Origin: DASRDR01 sp044867785
GTDB taxonomy: Bacteria; Methylomirabilota; Methylomirabilia; Rokubacteriales; DASRDR01
Direction: 5' to 3'
Length of the DNA: 64,000 bases
Assembly: GCA_044867785.1 (NCBI GenBank)
Contig: JBIOVM010000025.1
Span: 6,551-70,550, forward strand
This document shows positions 51,729 to 60,420 of the stretch, piece after piece (position 1 is the stretch's first letter; each line of letters begins with the position of its first letter). The notes below the pieces were generated by a model. It saw nothing but the letters and a program-made list of their open reading frames with translations, searched no databases and was not told the origin of the DNA. The position numbers were made by a program, and so were the translations under genes.

Positions 51729-52823
51729 TCAGCGCACGAGGATGCAGCTCCGCGGCTCGATCCGGACGACGACGGCCTGGTCGACGGCGAAGCGCGGCGC
51801 GGGCGGCCCGGCGACGCGCAGGGCGGTCACGGTCCCGGCGATGGCCACCTGGTAGTCCATCGCATCGCCGAAGTAGGCGGCGCGCGTGACCTTCCCCGGG
51901 AAGACGTTGGCCGGGCCGGGCTCGGGCTGGGCCCCCGGGCCGTCGCTCGCCGCGGACAGGAGCGCGATCGTGTGCGGGCGGATCGAGACGGAGACGGGCG
52001 TCCCCGGCGGATGCTCCGGCCCCGCCGCCGTGATGAGCTCCAAGCCGCCCGTGCAGACGACGCGCCCGTCGGCGGCCACGTCCCCGCGGAGGAGGTTCGT
52101 CCGCCCGATGAAGCCCGCGACGAACGCGGTGGCGGGCCGCTCGTAGATCTCGACCGGCGTGCCGACCTGCTCGATGCCCCCCGCGTTCATCACCGCGATG
52201 CGGTCCGAGGTCACCATCGCCTCGGCCTGGTCGTGGGTCACGTAGATGGTCGTGATCTGGAGCGCCTCGTGCACGCGCCGGATCTCGAACCGCATCTCCT
52301 CGCGGAGGTGCGCGTCCAGGTTCGAGAGCGGCTCGTCCAGGAGCAGGATGGCCGGTTCCACGATCAGCGCCCGCGCGAGCGCGACCCGCTGCTGCTGACC
52401 GCCGGAGAGCTCCCCCGGGTAGCGCGCGGCGAAGCCCTCGAGGCGCACGAGGGCGAGCGCCTGCTGGAGCCGCCGCGGCCACTCGGCCCGCGGCACGCCG
52501 CGGAACTTGAGCCCGTACGTCACGTTCTCGGCCACGGTCTTGTGAGGCCAGACGGCGTACGACTGGAAGAGCATGCTCATCCCGCGCCGCTCGGGCGGCA
52601 CCGCCACGCCCGCCGCCGAGAGGCGGACGTCGCCGAGCCAGATCTCCCCGGTGTCGGGCGTCAGGAAGCCCGCGATGAGGCGGAGCGTCGTCGTCTTCCC
52701 GCAGCCGGAGGGGCCGAGGAGCGACAGGAGCTCCCCGTGACGGATCGCCAGCGTGAGATCCCGGACGGCCGCGACGTTCTCGCCGTATCGCTTGGTGAGC
52801 GCCTGCAGGCGGACCCCGGCCAT
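51729..52823 (-). CDS. Iron(III)/putrescine-type ABC transporter ATP-binding protein
   Basis: The 364-residue ATPase has Walker A GPSGCGKTTT, Q-loop MSMLFQSYAVWPHKTVAENV, signature LSGGQQQRVALARAL, Walker B ILLLDEPLSNLDAHL and switch His in YVTHDQAEAM. A C-terminal regulatory OB (TOBE) domain follows, with VSVSIRPHTIALL and VTRAAYFGDAMDYQVAIAG. The FbpC/PotA-like length and TOBE domain match importers of ferric iron and related solutes. The ATG at 52823 lies eight bases after the permease stop. Confidence 0.92.
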   Translation of the reverse strand: MAGVRLQALTKRYGENVAAVRDLTLAIRHGELLSLLGPSGCGKTTTLRLIAGFLTPDTGEIWLGDVRLSAAGVAVPPERRGMSMLFQSYAVWPHKTVAENVTYGLKFRGVPRAEWPRRLQQALALVRLEGFAARYPGELSGGQQQRVALARALIVEPAILLLDEPLSNLDAHLREEMRFEIRRVHEALQITTIYVTHDQAEAMVTSDRIAVMNAGGIEQVGTPVEIYERPATAFVAGFIGRTNLLRGDVAADGRVVCTGGLELITAAGPEHPPGTPVSVSIRPHTIALLSAASDGPGAQPEPGPANVFPGKVTRAAYFGDAMDYQVAIAGTVTALRVAGPPAPRFAVDQAVVVRIEPRSCILVR

Positions 52824-52831
52824 GCCGCGGA

Positions 52832-54538
52832 TCAGGTCTGCAGGAAGCGGCGGCCCAGGAAGCGCTGCGCCACGGCGACCAGGGCGAGCGTGAGCCCGAG
52901 CAGGAGGATCCCGAGCGCCGACACGGCTTCCCAGAGGCCCTCCTCGTAGAGCGAGTAGATGACGACCGACACGACGCGGGAGCGAGTCGTGAAGAGCAGG
53001 ATCGAGGAGGACAGCTCGCGGATGCTCGGGAGGAAGACCAGGAGCCACGCCGAGACGAGCCCCGCGCTGAACAGCGGCATCGTCACGTCCTTGAACGCCA
53101 CCAGACGGTTCGCGCCGAGCGTGCGCGCCGCGTCCTCGAGGTCCGCGTGCACCGTCTGGATGGCGGCATGACAGGCCGTGTAGGCGATCGGCAGGTACTT
53201 GGTCAGATACGCCACGAAGATGATCCAGATCGTGCCGTACAGGAGAATCGGCGGCCGCGAGTAGGCCTTGAAGAGGCCGATGGAGAGCACGATCCCGGGG
53301 ATCGCGAGCGGCGCCATGGCGAGGAAGGCGAGCGCCGGCGCGCCCCGAATGAGCCGCCGCTGGGCGACGTAGGCGATCGCGCCCATGAGGAGGGCGGCGA
53401 GCGTGGCCGTGACGGTGGCGAGCTCGAGCGTGTTCACGATGGCGGCCCGCGTCGGGTCGAACTCGAACAGGACGTAGCGGAAGTTGCGGAGCGTGAGGTT
53501 CTGCCACGACCAGCCGAGGCCCCACGCCTTGGCGAGCGCGGCCCGGAGGAGGGCGAAGTACGGCAGCCCGATCGAGAGCAGGAGGACCACCCCGCACGCG
53601 CCGAAGGCGGTCCACCGCCATCGCCCGAGCGCGACCGCCGGCGCGGCTGCCGCCCGCCCGCCCACCGTGGCGTAGCCGCGCCGGCCCATGAGCCGCCGCT
53701 GGACCCACAGGAGCGCGATTGCCACCAAGAGGAGCGGCATCGCGTAGGCCGCCGCCACCTCGACCTTCGGCGGGTAGTGGAAGAAGGCCCAGATCTGGGT
53801 GGTCATGACGTGGAAGCGCGCCGGGATGGCGAGCATCGCAGGGGCGCCGAAGAGCACGAGCGCTTCGAGGAACGCGAGGATGAAGCCGCCGACGATCGCC
53901 GGGAGCGCCAGCGGCAGGGTGATCGTGCGCATGACCGCGAGCCGGCCGGCTCCCGCGATCCGCGCGGCCTCCTCGAGGTCGGCCGGCGTCGCGGCCAGGG
54001 CGGCGCTGGTCAGGATGAAGACCACCGGGAAGGTGTAGAGGCTGGTCACGTAGATCAGCCCGGGCATCGAGAAGATGTTGACGAGCGGCCCCTCGGCCCC
54101 GGTGATCGCGCGGTAGAGGACGTTGAAGAGCCCGGCGTTCGGCCCGGCCAGGATCACGTAGGCGGTGGCGCCGAGGAAGGACGGCGTGACGAACGCGGCG
54201 ATCGTGAACGTCCGGACGACGGCCTTCCCGGGCATGTCGGTCCGCGTGACGAGCCACGCCATCGGCGCGCCGACGAGGACGCTCAGCACGCCGACCGACA
54301 TCGCGTAGACGAGGGAATTCCCGACCGGGCCCTGGTAGATGGCCTCGCCGAACGCTTCGAGGAAGTTCCCGAGGGTGAAGCCGGCGCCCTCGGGCGCCCG
54401 GACGGCGGTGAGGAGCAGGATGGCGAGCGGCGCGACGACGAGGACGGCGAGGATCGCCGCGGAGAGAAACCAGACCCCGGGGGCGGCGTCGACCCGCCTC
54501 CGCGTCCCCCCCGCGGTCCCCGCCGCCGCGCCCGGCAT
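52832..54538 (-). CDS. Iron(III)-type ABC transporter permease, two fused MetI domains
   Basis: The 568-residue inner-membrane protein has about twelve helices arranged as two tandem permease domains, each with an EAA loop: ADLEEAARIAGAGRLAVMRT and ADLEDAARTLGANRLVAFKD. This FbpB/AfuB architecture lets one polypeptide serve both halves of the translocation pore. LGPNAGLF-type residues (VILAGPNAGLFNVLYRAITG) and PSIRELSSSILLFTTRSRVV are family features. It begins four bases after the binding-protein stop. Confidence 0.92.
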   Translation of the reverse strand: MPGAAAGTAGGTRRRVDAAPGVWFLSAAILAVLVVAPLAILLLTAVRAPEGAGFTLGNFLEAFGEAIYQGPVGNSLVYAMSVGVLSVLVGAPMAWLVTRTDMPGKAVVRTFTIAAFVTPSFLGATAYVILAGPNAGLFNVLYRAITGAEGPLVNIFSMPGLIYVTSLYTFPVVFILTSAALAATPADLEEAARIAGAGRLAVMRTITLPLALPAIVGGFILAFLEALVLFGAPAMLAIPARFHVMTTQIWAFFHYPPKVEVAAAYAMPLLLVAIALLWVQRRLMGRRGYATVGGRAAAAPAVALGRWRWTAFGACGVVLLLSIGLPYFALLRAALAKAWGLGWSWQNLTLRNFRYVLFEFDPTRAAIVNTLELATVTATLAALLMGAIAYVAQRRLIRGAPALAFLAMAPLAIPGIVLSIGLFKAYSRPPILLYGTIWIIFVAYLTKYLPIAYTACHAAIQTVHADLEDAARTLGANRLVAFKDVTMPLFSAGLVSAWLLVFLPSIRELSSSILLFTTRSRVVSVVIYSLYEEGLWEAVSALGILLLGLTLALVAVAQRFLGRRFLQT

Positions 54539-54542
54539 CGCC

Positions 54543-55568
54543 TCAGACCCCGAACAGCTCGCGGAACTTCTTCTTCACCTCGTCGTCCCGCTTCTGCATC
54601 TCCTCCGGGTCGACCTTGATCAGCTTGAGCTCCTTGAGCGGGCGCTTGTCCTTGGGATACGTCACGGCCTCGTTCGGGACGTAGAGACCGTCGTCGGCGA
54701 GGAGCTGCTGGGCGTCCTTGTCGAACAGGAAGTCCGTGAAGACCTTCGCGGCGTTCGGGTGCGGGGCCTTGGCCAGGATGGCGTTGGCCGAGGTCACGAA
54801 GGGCACGCCCTCGGCGGGGAAGACGATCTGGATGGGGTTGCCCTTCTTGACCTCGCGATAGATGTTGTACTCACCCGTCGCGCCGACCCAGGCCTCGCCG
54901 CCGGACAGCTTCATCGGCGGATCCTCCGCCGACTGGACGACGAGGGGGTTGTTCTTCGCCAACGCGGTGTAGTAGTCCCAGCCGCCCATCACGGGCAGCA
55001 GGCCGATGATCCCGGTCATCACGACGCCGCTGTAGCCCGGATGCGCGTGGACCAGCTTGCCCTTCCACTTCGGGTCGGCGAGGTCCTTCCAGGCCTTGGG
55101 CGCGTCGGCGGCGCTCACCTTCTGCGTGTTGTAGCCGATCACGTAGGGCGTGCCGCGCAGGATCGTGTAGAGCCCGTCCTTGTCGCGGAAATCCGCACGG
55201 AACTTGTCCGCGCCCGCCGGGAGGTAGCGCATGAGCATGTTCTTCTGCTGGAACTCGAGGAAGTGCGAGATGTCGGAGGTGTGGACGACGTCGGCGACGG
55301 CGAGCCCCGCCCCCGCCTCCTGCATGACCTTCTGGAAGACGCGCTGAGAGCCGTCGCGCATCAGCTCGCACGTGATGCCGAGCGCCTTCTTGTTGAACGC
55401 GTCGCAGGCCTTCTGCGCGACCGACAGCCCGAGGGACGAGTACCAGACGACCTTCCCTTCCTTCTTCGCGGCCTCCATCACCGCCGGGTCGGCGGCGTCG
55501 ACCCGGGCGGCGAGCCCGAGGACGAGGGCGAGTCCGGTCAGGAGCTTCCAGAGTCTTCGTCGTGCCAT
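54543..55568 (-). CDS. Extracellular solute-binding protein, ferric iron (AfuA/FbpA) type
   Basis: The 341-residue secreted protein has a signal peptide (RLWKLLTGLALVLGLAARVD, cleaved after about VDA). The mature part starts AAKKEGKVVWYSSLGLSVAQ, characteristic of this binding-protein group, and continues with VADVVHTSDISHFLEFQQKN, PAGADKFRADFRDKDGLYTI, GTPYVIGYNTQKV and GEAWVGATGEYNIYREVKKG. AAGGAG precedes the ATG at 55568. The adjacent-Tyr iron ligands of FbpA are not evident (FVTSANAILAKAP region), so the ligand may be an organic anion or metal complex rather than free iron. Confidence 0.9.
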   Translation of the reverse strand: MARRRLWKLLTGLALVLGLAARVDAADPAVMEAAKKEGKVVWYSSLGLSVAQKACDAFNKKALGITCELMRDGSQRVFQKVMQEAGAGLAVADVVHTSDISHFLEFQQKNMLMRYLPAGADKFRADFRDKDGLYTILRGTPYVIGYNTQKVSAADAPKAWKDLADPKWKGKLVHAHPGYSGVVMTGIIGLLPVMGGWDYYTALAKNNPLVVQSAEDPPMKLSGGEAWVGATGEYNIYREVKKGNPIQIVFPAEGVPFVTSANAILAKAPHPNAAKVFTDFLFDKDAQQLLADDGLYVPNEAVTYPKDKRPLKELKLIKVDPEEMQKRDDEVKKKFRELFGV

Positions 55569-55600
55569 GGGCGTTCTCCTTCCGTCGTCGTTGTCCGGGC

Positions 55601-56986
55601 TCACGCGGCGCGCCGGAGCGCCGCGGCGGCGGCCGTCACGTCCTCCACGCCCTCCAGCGCGAGCAGGCGCTCACAGAGCGTGTCCACCTGGGCGCGGGGC
55701 AGCGCCCGCGCGGCGTTCGCTCGAAATTTCGCCACGAGCTCCTCGGGAGCGAGCGGGTGCTCGGGGCCGCCCCGCGGGGCGTCCTGCGTCTCTTCCAGCA
55801 CGCGCCCGTCGGCGAGCTCGACGCGCACGTGCCCCGTGAAGCGCCGGGGGTAGGGCAGGCTCGCGTCCACCACGTAGCCGACCTTGCCGGCTACCTCCAG
55901 GATACGCGGATCCCGCGTCCACGCCTCGGTGAAGCCGTCCACGCCCGCCTGGCCCTCCACGAGGACGAGGGCGATGCAGTACGGCAGGCTGAACTTGGCG
56001 CCGTAGGGCGTCGTCGGGCGCCGCTTCTCCGCGAGCGGCTCCCAGAGCCGGTGCACCGGGCCCTCGGCCGTCCGGCAGAGGATCGCGCGGATCGCCGTCG
56101 GGTCGAACCCGGGGCGCGTCCGGATCCGCGCCGCGCAGTCCATGTAGGGCTGGTTGATCGAGCCGCACGGGTAAGCCTTGAACATGAGCCGCTGGATGGC
56201 CCATTCGCGCCCGAGTCCCTCGGCGAGCGCGGCGAGCCGCGCCGCGTCGGGGGGCTCGCCGCCGAAGACGCGGTAGAAGCCGTGGGTGCCCTCGAACACC
56301 GTCCGGGGGCCCGTGAATCCGGCCTGCGCCAGGTGGGCCGCCACGACGCCCGCATGGGCGGCCCATCCCGCGTGCAGGCGCTTGGTCCACGAGCCGTCGG
56401 CCAAGTACTCGATGATGCCGCTCGCCTGGCTGCCGCACAGCGCGAACGCCATGGCGAGCTCGCCCGCCGTCAGGCCGAGGAGGCGGCCCGTGGCGGCGGC
56501 CGCGCCGAACGAGCCGCAGAGGGCGGTGGGATGGAAGCCGCGCCGGTGGAACGCGCCGGGGCAGGCGCTGCCGACCGCGGCCATCACCTCGACCCCCGCG
56601 ACGAGCGCCGTCAGCACCTCGGCGCCCGAGGCGTGGCGTGCCTCCCCGACCGCGACGGCGGCCGTCGCGCAACAGGCGCCCGTGTGGACGATGGCCTCCT
56701 CCAACGTGTCGTCGTAGTCGAGCCCGTGGGCCAGAGTGCCATTCGCCAGGACGGCGGCGGCCGTGCCCACCTGGGCCCGCCCACCCCAGAGGCTCGCCTC
56801 GGGAGGGCCCCCGAGGCGGCGCGCCACCGTCTGGACGCTCTCGGCGAAATCGTCCGGGGCCGCCGCCAGCGCCACGCCGACGGTGTCCAAGAGAAGGCGC
56901 CCGGCCTGTTCGACCACCTCCCGTGGCACCGCGGTCGGGGCGAGCCCTGCGGCGAAGGTTCCGAGCCTCTGGGCGTAGGTCTCCAT
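55601..56986 (-). CDS. MmgE/PrpD family dehydratase-like protein
   Basis: The 461-residue protein belongs to the family of 2-methylcitrate dehydratase and cis-aconitate decarboxylase. Typical segments are RLLLDTVGVALAAAPDDFAE, ANGTLAHGLDYDDTLEEAIV (the conserved HGLDYDDT motif), HPTALCGSFGAAAATGRLLG, GWAAHAGVVAAHLAQAGFTG and FKAYPCGSINQPYMDCAARI. It is the first gene of an operon with the importer genes that follow (gaps of 32, 4 and 8 bases), which suggests that the importer's cargo is a tricarboxylate-like acid it acts on. The ATG at 56986 is preferred to upstream codons because the family begins at about METYAQRL. Confidence 0.9.
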   Translation of the reverse strand: METYAQRLGTFAAGLAPTAVPREVVEQAGRLLLDTVGVALAAAPDDFAESVQTVARRLGGPPEASLWGGRAQVGTAAAVLANGTLAHGLDYDDTLEEAIVHTGACCATAAVAVGEARHASGAEVLTALVAGVEVMAAVGSACPGAFHRRGFHPTALCGSFGAAAATGRLLGLTAGELAMAFALCGSQASGIIEYLADGSWTKRLHAGWAAHAGVVAAHLAQAGFTGPRTVFEGTHGFYRVFGGEPPDAARLAALAEGLGREWAIQRLMFKAYPCGSINQPYMDCAARIRTRPGFDPTAIRAILCRTAEGPVHRLWEPLAEKRRPTTPYGAKFSLPYCIALVLVEGQAGVDGFTEAWTRDPRILEVAGKVGYVVDASLPYPRRFTGHVRVELADGRVLEETQDAPRGGPEHPLAPEELVAKFRANAARALPRAQVDTLCERLLALEGVEDVTAAAAALRRAA

Positions 56987-57117
56987 CGGTCGTCGCGCGC
57001 GATGCTTACAAGCCCGTATCATGGGCCGCGCAGGGGCGTCAAGGATGGGACGGCGCGGCCGCGCGGCGGTCCTCGCCGGACCCGGCTGCGGATCGGCACG
57101 CACGAGGAGGTCTCGCG

Positions 57118-57750
57118 GTGGTGAACCATGGGCGACTGAGCATGTCGGTGGGCGAGGCGATGTTCACGCAGCGATCGATTCGAACGTTCCGGCCGGACCC
57201 GATCCCGGTCTCGGACCTCCGACTGGTGCTGGAGGCGGCCGTGCGGGCCCCGAACGGGGGCAACCGCCAGATCGGGCGGTTCCTGGTGGTGACCGACCGG
57301 GCGCGGATCGCTCGGTTCGGCGCGCTCTACCATGAAGCCTGGTGGGCGAAGCGCCGGGACGAGCATGGCTGGACCGGGCCCGCGGACATTCCGCCCGACG
57401 CGCCGAACTACCGGGCGGCCGCCGGGCTCGCCGACCACATGCGGGACGTGCCCTGCGTCGTGCTGGCCTTCGCCGAGCCGCCGGGCTGGGCGAACTCCAT
57501 CCTCCCCGCCTGCCAGAACCTCATGCTGGCGGCCCGGGCGCTCGGGATCGGCTCCATCCCGACCACCCTCCACCCGTCGGTCATGACGCGCGTGTACGCG
57601 ATGTTCGGCGTGCCGCCGGAGCTCGCGTTCCACTTCTGCATCCCGCTCGGCTATCCGGCCGACGGGGCCCGCTTCGGCGGCAGCCGCCGCCGGCCCACTC
57701 GGGAGACGACCTACCTCGACCACTGGGGCGAGGCGGTGCCCTGGACGTAG
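57118..57750 (+). CDS. Nitroreductase-family protein
   Basis: The 210-residue protein has the FMN-binding nitroreductase pattern: AMFTQRSIRTFRPDPIPVSD, LEAAVRAPNGGNRQIGRFLV (the phosphate-binding 'AP..GN.Q' motif), ANSILPACQNLMLAARALGI and PPELAFHFCIPLGYPADG. It probably reduces quinones, enones or similar compounds with NAD(P)H. GAGGAGG is positioned eight to nine bases upstream of GTG at 57118; an ATG at 57142 is an alternative. It is divergent from the MmgE/PrpD operon across a 131-base gap that should contain both promoters. Confidence 0.88.
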   Translation: MVNHGRLSMSVGEAMFTQRSIRTFRPDPIPVSDLRLVLEAAVRAPNGGNRQIGRFLVVTDRARIARFGALYHEAWWAKRRDEHGWTGPADIPPDAPNYRAAAGLADHMRDVPCVVLAFAEPPGWANSILPACQNLMLAARALGIGSIPTTLHPSVMTRVYAMFGVPPELAFHFCIPLGYPADGARFGGSRRRPTRETTYLDHWGEAVPWT

Positions 57751-57834
57751 CCGTCCGGTTCGGCGGCCCGCGAGCCGCCGGCCCGCCGCCCCCGAAAGCT
57801 TGACACCGCGCGCGGGAGCCGCGAGCCTGACGGC

Positions 57835-58635
57835 ATGAGACGAATCCCACCGCGACGCGCCGGATGCCGGAAGGCCCGGCGTCTCGGTCGGCTCGCGCTC
57901 GCGGGGCTCGCCGTGATCGCGGCGCTCACCGGCGGGCTCGCCCGGGCGGAGTCGCCGCTGGTGGCCGAGCTCGAGGCGCTGGTCAACCGGTACCACGAGG
58001 ACTTCGGACGGATCGACACCATCCGCGCGGAGCTCGAACAGGCCGTCCGCGACGATCCCGCTCCGCGCAGCTACCTGGCGCTGGCCCGGGCCCACGTGCT
58101 CTGGGGCGACATCCGCGCCACGACGACCGAGCAAAAGCTCGCCGCCTACGCGGCGGGGCGCGAGGCGGCGCGCCGCGCGACGGAGCTCGCCCCGCGCGAC
58201 GCGCTGGCTCACGTGCTCTACGGGGTGAGCACCGCCCGGTGGGGGCAGGCCAAGGGGATCCTGCGCTCGCTCACGCTCTTGCCGGACGTGCGCGCGGCCA
58301 CCCGGCGATCGCTCGAGCTCGACCCCCGGCTCGCCGTTGCCTACGCGCTCGCGGGGTACGTGGACTTCGAGGTGCCCGCCGTCTTCGGGGGGAGCCTCGA
58401 GCGCGCGGCGGAGGCGTTTCGCACCGGGCTCCAGCTCGACCCGCGGTTCACCGCGATGCGGGTCGGCCTCGCGCGCGTGCTGGTGCGGCAGGACCGCCTG
58501 GCCGAAGCGCGCCGTGAGCTCGAGGCGGTGCTCGCGGAGACGGCGCCCACGAGTCTCGCCGACTGGACCGTGAAGGATCGCCCGCGGGCCGAGAAGCTGC
58601 TCGCGACGCTGCCGCGCCCGGCCGGATCGGGGTAG
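57835..58635 (+). CDS. Exported TPR-repeat protein
   Basis: The 266-residue product has an N-terminal signal or anchor (LGRLALAGLAVIAALTGGLA). Helical repeats follow: NRYHEDFGRIDTIRAELEQA, ARRATELAPRDALAHVLYGV, ATRRSLELDPRLAVAYALAG and AFRTGLQLDPRFTAMRVGLA. The spacing and the 'LDPR' turns fit tetratricopeptide-like repeats, suggesting a periplasmic scaffold. The start is ATG at 57835. It ends 12 bases from the convergent TTC38-like gene. Confidence 0.75.
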   Translation: MRRIPPRRAGCRKARRLGRLALAGLAVIAALTGGLARAESPLVAELEALVNRYHEDFGRIDTIRAELEQAVRDDPAPRSYLALARAHVLWGDIRATTTEQKLAAYAAGREAARRATELAPRDALAHVLYGVSTARWGQAKGILRSLTLLPDVRAATRRSLELDPRLAVAYALAGYVDFEVPAVFGGSLERAAEAFRTGLQLDPRFTAMRVGLARVLVRQDRLAEARRELEAVLAETAPTSLADWTVKDRPRAEKLLATLPRPAGSG

Positions 58636-58647
58636 CGGCGCCCCCGG

Positions 58648-59982
58648 TCAGCGCGCCGCGGGCGCGGACTCGCCGCGCGCGCGCCGCAGGAGCGCGCGGT
58701 TGACCACGCTGTGGGGCTTGAGCGCCAGCCGCTCGTGGGCGAGCGCCTCGGCGAGCCCGGTGAGCCCGCCGCGGACGGCGGCCTCGGTCAGGGTCCAGTC
58801 GATCACGTCGCGCTGGGCGTGGCTGCCGCCGAACTGGTTCACGATGGCCCGGGCGGGGTGGAGGCCTTCCGCGCAAGCTCTGTAGTCGCCCCGCCAGAAT
58901 GCCCGGAACCCTCGGACGAGCGGGAGCCCGATCGTCCGCGCCCAGGTCGCGGTGTCGGCGGTCCCGGTCCCGCTTCGCTCGAGAGCGGCGATCAGCCGGT
59001 CCACCTCGGCGTCCTGCCCGGCGCCGAGCTTCGCCATGACGGCATGCCAGTCGTTGAACGGGTAGAGGCGGCCGTCGGCGTGCTGATCCCAGCACTGCGA
59101 CAGCTCCGTCCAGCGATGACCCACGTCGTGACCGGACAGGGACAGGCGCCACAGGAGGGCGGACGCGTCGACGAGGTCGAGCGCGATGACGCTGCGACTG
59201 CCCCGGATCGGACCGTCGTAGAGGCGCAGTACCTCGTCGACCTGACCGAGATCCAGGTGGCAGAGCGCGCGATGCCACCAGTTGTGCACCTTGAAGAAGT
59301 TGTCGTCGCTCGCCCAGTAGGGCTCGCGCACGGCCGCCCACCCCACGCCGTCCTGGGCGCGGCCTTGCATCTCCATGACGTGCGCGACGGCGTGGTGCGC
59401 CCAGCAGTCATAGGGCTCGCCGTCGAGGGCTTCCCGGCCAACCGTTTCGGCTCGCGCGTAGTCCCCGGTCTCTTCGAGACCGAAGGCGTACATGCCGAGG
59501 AGAAGGCTGTGGCCGGGGGTCGACCGTGACCACCGCGGAAGCGCCCGAGCCAGGCGATCGCGCAGGTCGCGCGCGCCGGCGCGATAGAAGTCCATCAGGT
59601 GACCCGCCTGGAGCGCGAGCAGGTCGCGCGGGTACGCGACGTTGTGGAAGTCCGCGGCCACCGCGGCCGCGGTCCAGTTGCCGCGGAGGAGCTGGTCGAG
59701 GATCGCGAGGTGCGACTGCTCCCGATCGTCCATCGGCAGCGCCCGGGCCGCCACCAGGATCTGGCTGGCCTGCGCCGTGGCCTGAGGCTCGGTGGCGAGG
59801 CCGAAGAGATACGCCTTGAGGACATGGGCCATGACGAAGCCCGGCGCCGCGGCGAGCGCGCGGTCGATGGTCGCCACCGGATCGCCTCGGTAGAGATTGA
59901 ACTCGCCGAGCGCCTGGTCGAAGAGGGAGACCGCGTCCCCGGTGGCGCCGGACACCTGGTTGCCCTGCCGATCACGGATCAT
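58648..59982 (-). CDS. TTC38-like tetratricopeptide protein
   Basis: The 444-residue cytosolic protein resembles the bacterial homologues of human TTC38. Signature segments are FVMAHVLKAYLFGLATEPQA, HSLLLGMYAFGLEETGDYAR, GEPYDCWAHHAVAHVMEMQG, FFKVHNWWHRALCHLDLGQV and YDGPIRGSRSVIALDLVDAS. The HHAVAHVMEMQGR and HNWWHRALC histidine and tryptophan motifs are strongly conserved in that family, whose function is unknown to me. It starts with an ATG at 59982 and does not share a strand with its neighbours. Confidence 0.85.
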   Translation of the reverse strand: MIRDRQGNQVSGATGDAVSLFDQALGEFNLYRGDPVATIDRALAAAPGFVMAHVLKAYLFGLATEPQATAQASQILVAARALPMDDREQSHLAILDQLLRGNWTAAAVAADFHNVAYPRDLLALQAGHLMDFYRAGARDLRDRLARALPRWSRSTPGHSLLLGMYAFGLEETGDYARAETVGREALDGEPYDCWAHHAVAHVMEMQGRAQDGVGWAAVREPYWASDDNFFKVHNWWHRALCHLDLGQVDEVLRLYDGPIRGSRSVIALDLVDASALLWRLSLSGHDVGHRWTELSQCWDQHADGRLYPFNDWHAVMAKLGAGQDAEVDRLIAALERSGTGTADTATWARTIGLPLVRGFRAFWRGDYRACAEGLHPARAIVNQFGGSHAQRDVIDWTLTEAAVRGGLTGLAEALAHERLALKPHSVVNRALLRRARGESAPAAR

Positions 59983-60207
59983 CGGGTGCCTCCGATGTGG
60001 CGGGTGACATGTAACGGACGCTCGGACCGGCGGGTCGGCGGCGGCCGCGAGGTCCGGGAGATGATGTGCCTGGTCGGCGGCGAGGTGTCAACCCGTGCGT
60101 GATCCGCCGCCGGCGGCGACCGAGCCTTGACGGCCGAGGGGGTGGATGGTACGAAAGTCCGGTTCCCTGCGGGACGCCGTTCGATTCCCCGATCTCGGAG
60201 GTCCGAC

Positions 60208-60345
60208 ATGAGCCCACTCCCGAGCCGCGCGCACGCCACCGTCGTCGTCGGCGCTCGCGTCCACGGGCTCGGCACGGGCTGGCGCCTCGCGCTCGAGCGC
60301 GCGCGGCGCGGACAGGGAGCGGGATGCGGTGTGACCGCGCCGTGA
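60208..60345 (+). pseudogene. N-terminal remnant of an FAD oxidoreductase
   Basis: The 45-residue reading MSPLPSRAHATVVVGARVHG, then LGTGWRLALERARRGQGAG, resembles the first strand and helix of sarcosine-oxidase/glycine-oxidase-like FAD enzymes (VVVGAGVHGLSTAWHLA). The dinucleotide motif is damaged (GARVHG for GAGVHG) and the reading stops at 60345. A good SD, CGGAGG, still sits seven bases before its ATG, as expected for a formerly expressed gene. It lies 76 bases upstream of a second, longer FAD oxidoreductase. The surrounding 438-base gap (59983-60420) otherwise holds nothing I can identify. Confidence 0.55.
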
Positions 60346-60420
60346 GTCCTGGCCGCGCGCTCGAGTCCGCGGTGGCCCCGCGCGCCGCGGCCCCCGGCCG
60401 GCGCCGGTAGTCGCCCGCCG

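Noticed and set aside
47630..51889. 1419-residue plus-strand reading opposite the NtrC-like regulator
   Set aside because: Low-complexity Arg/Glu/Gly/Pro sequence opposite a protein with clear AAA+ and HTH motifs.
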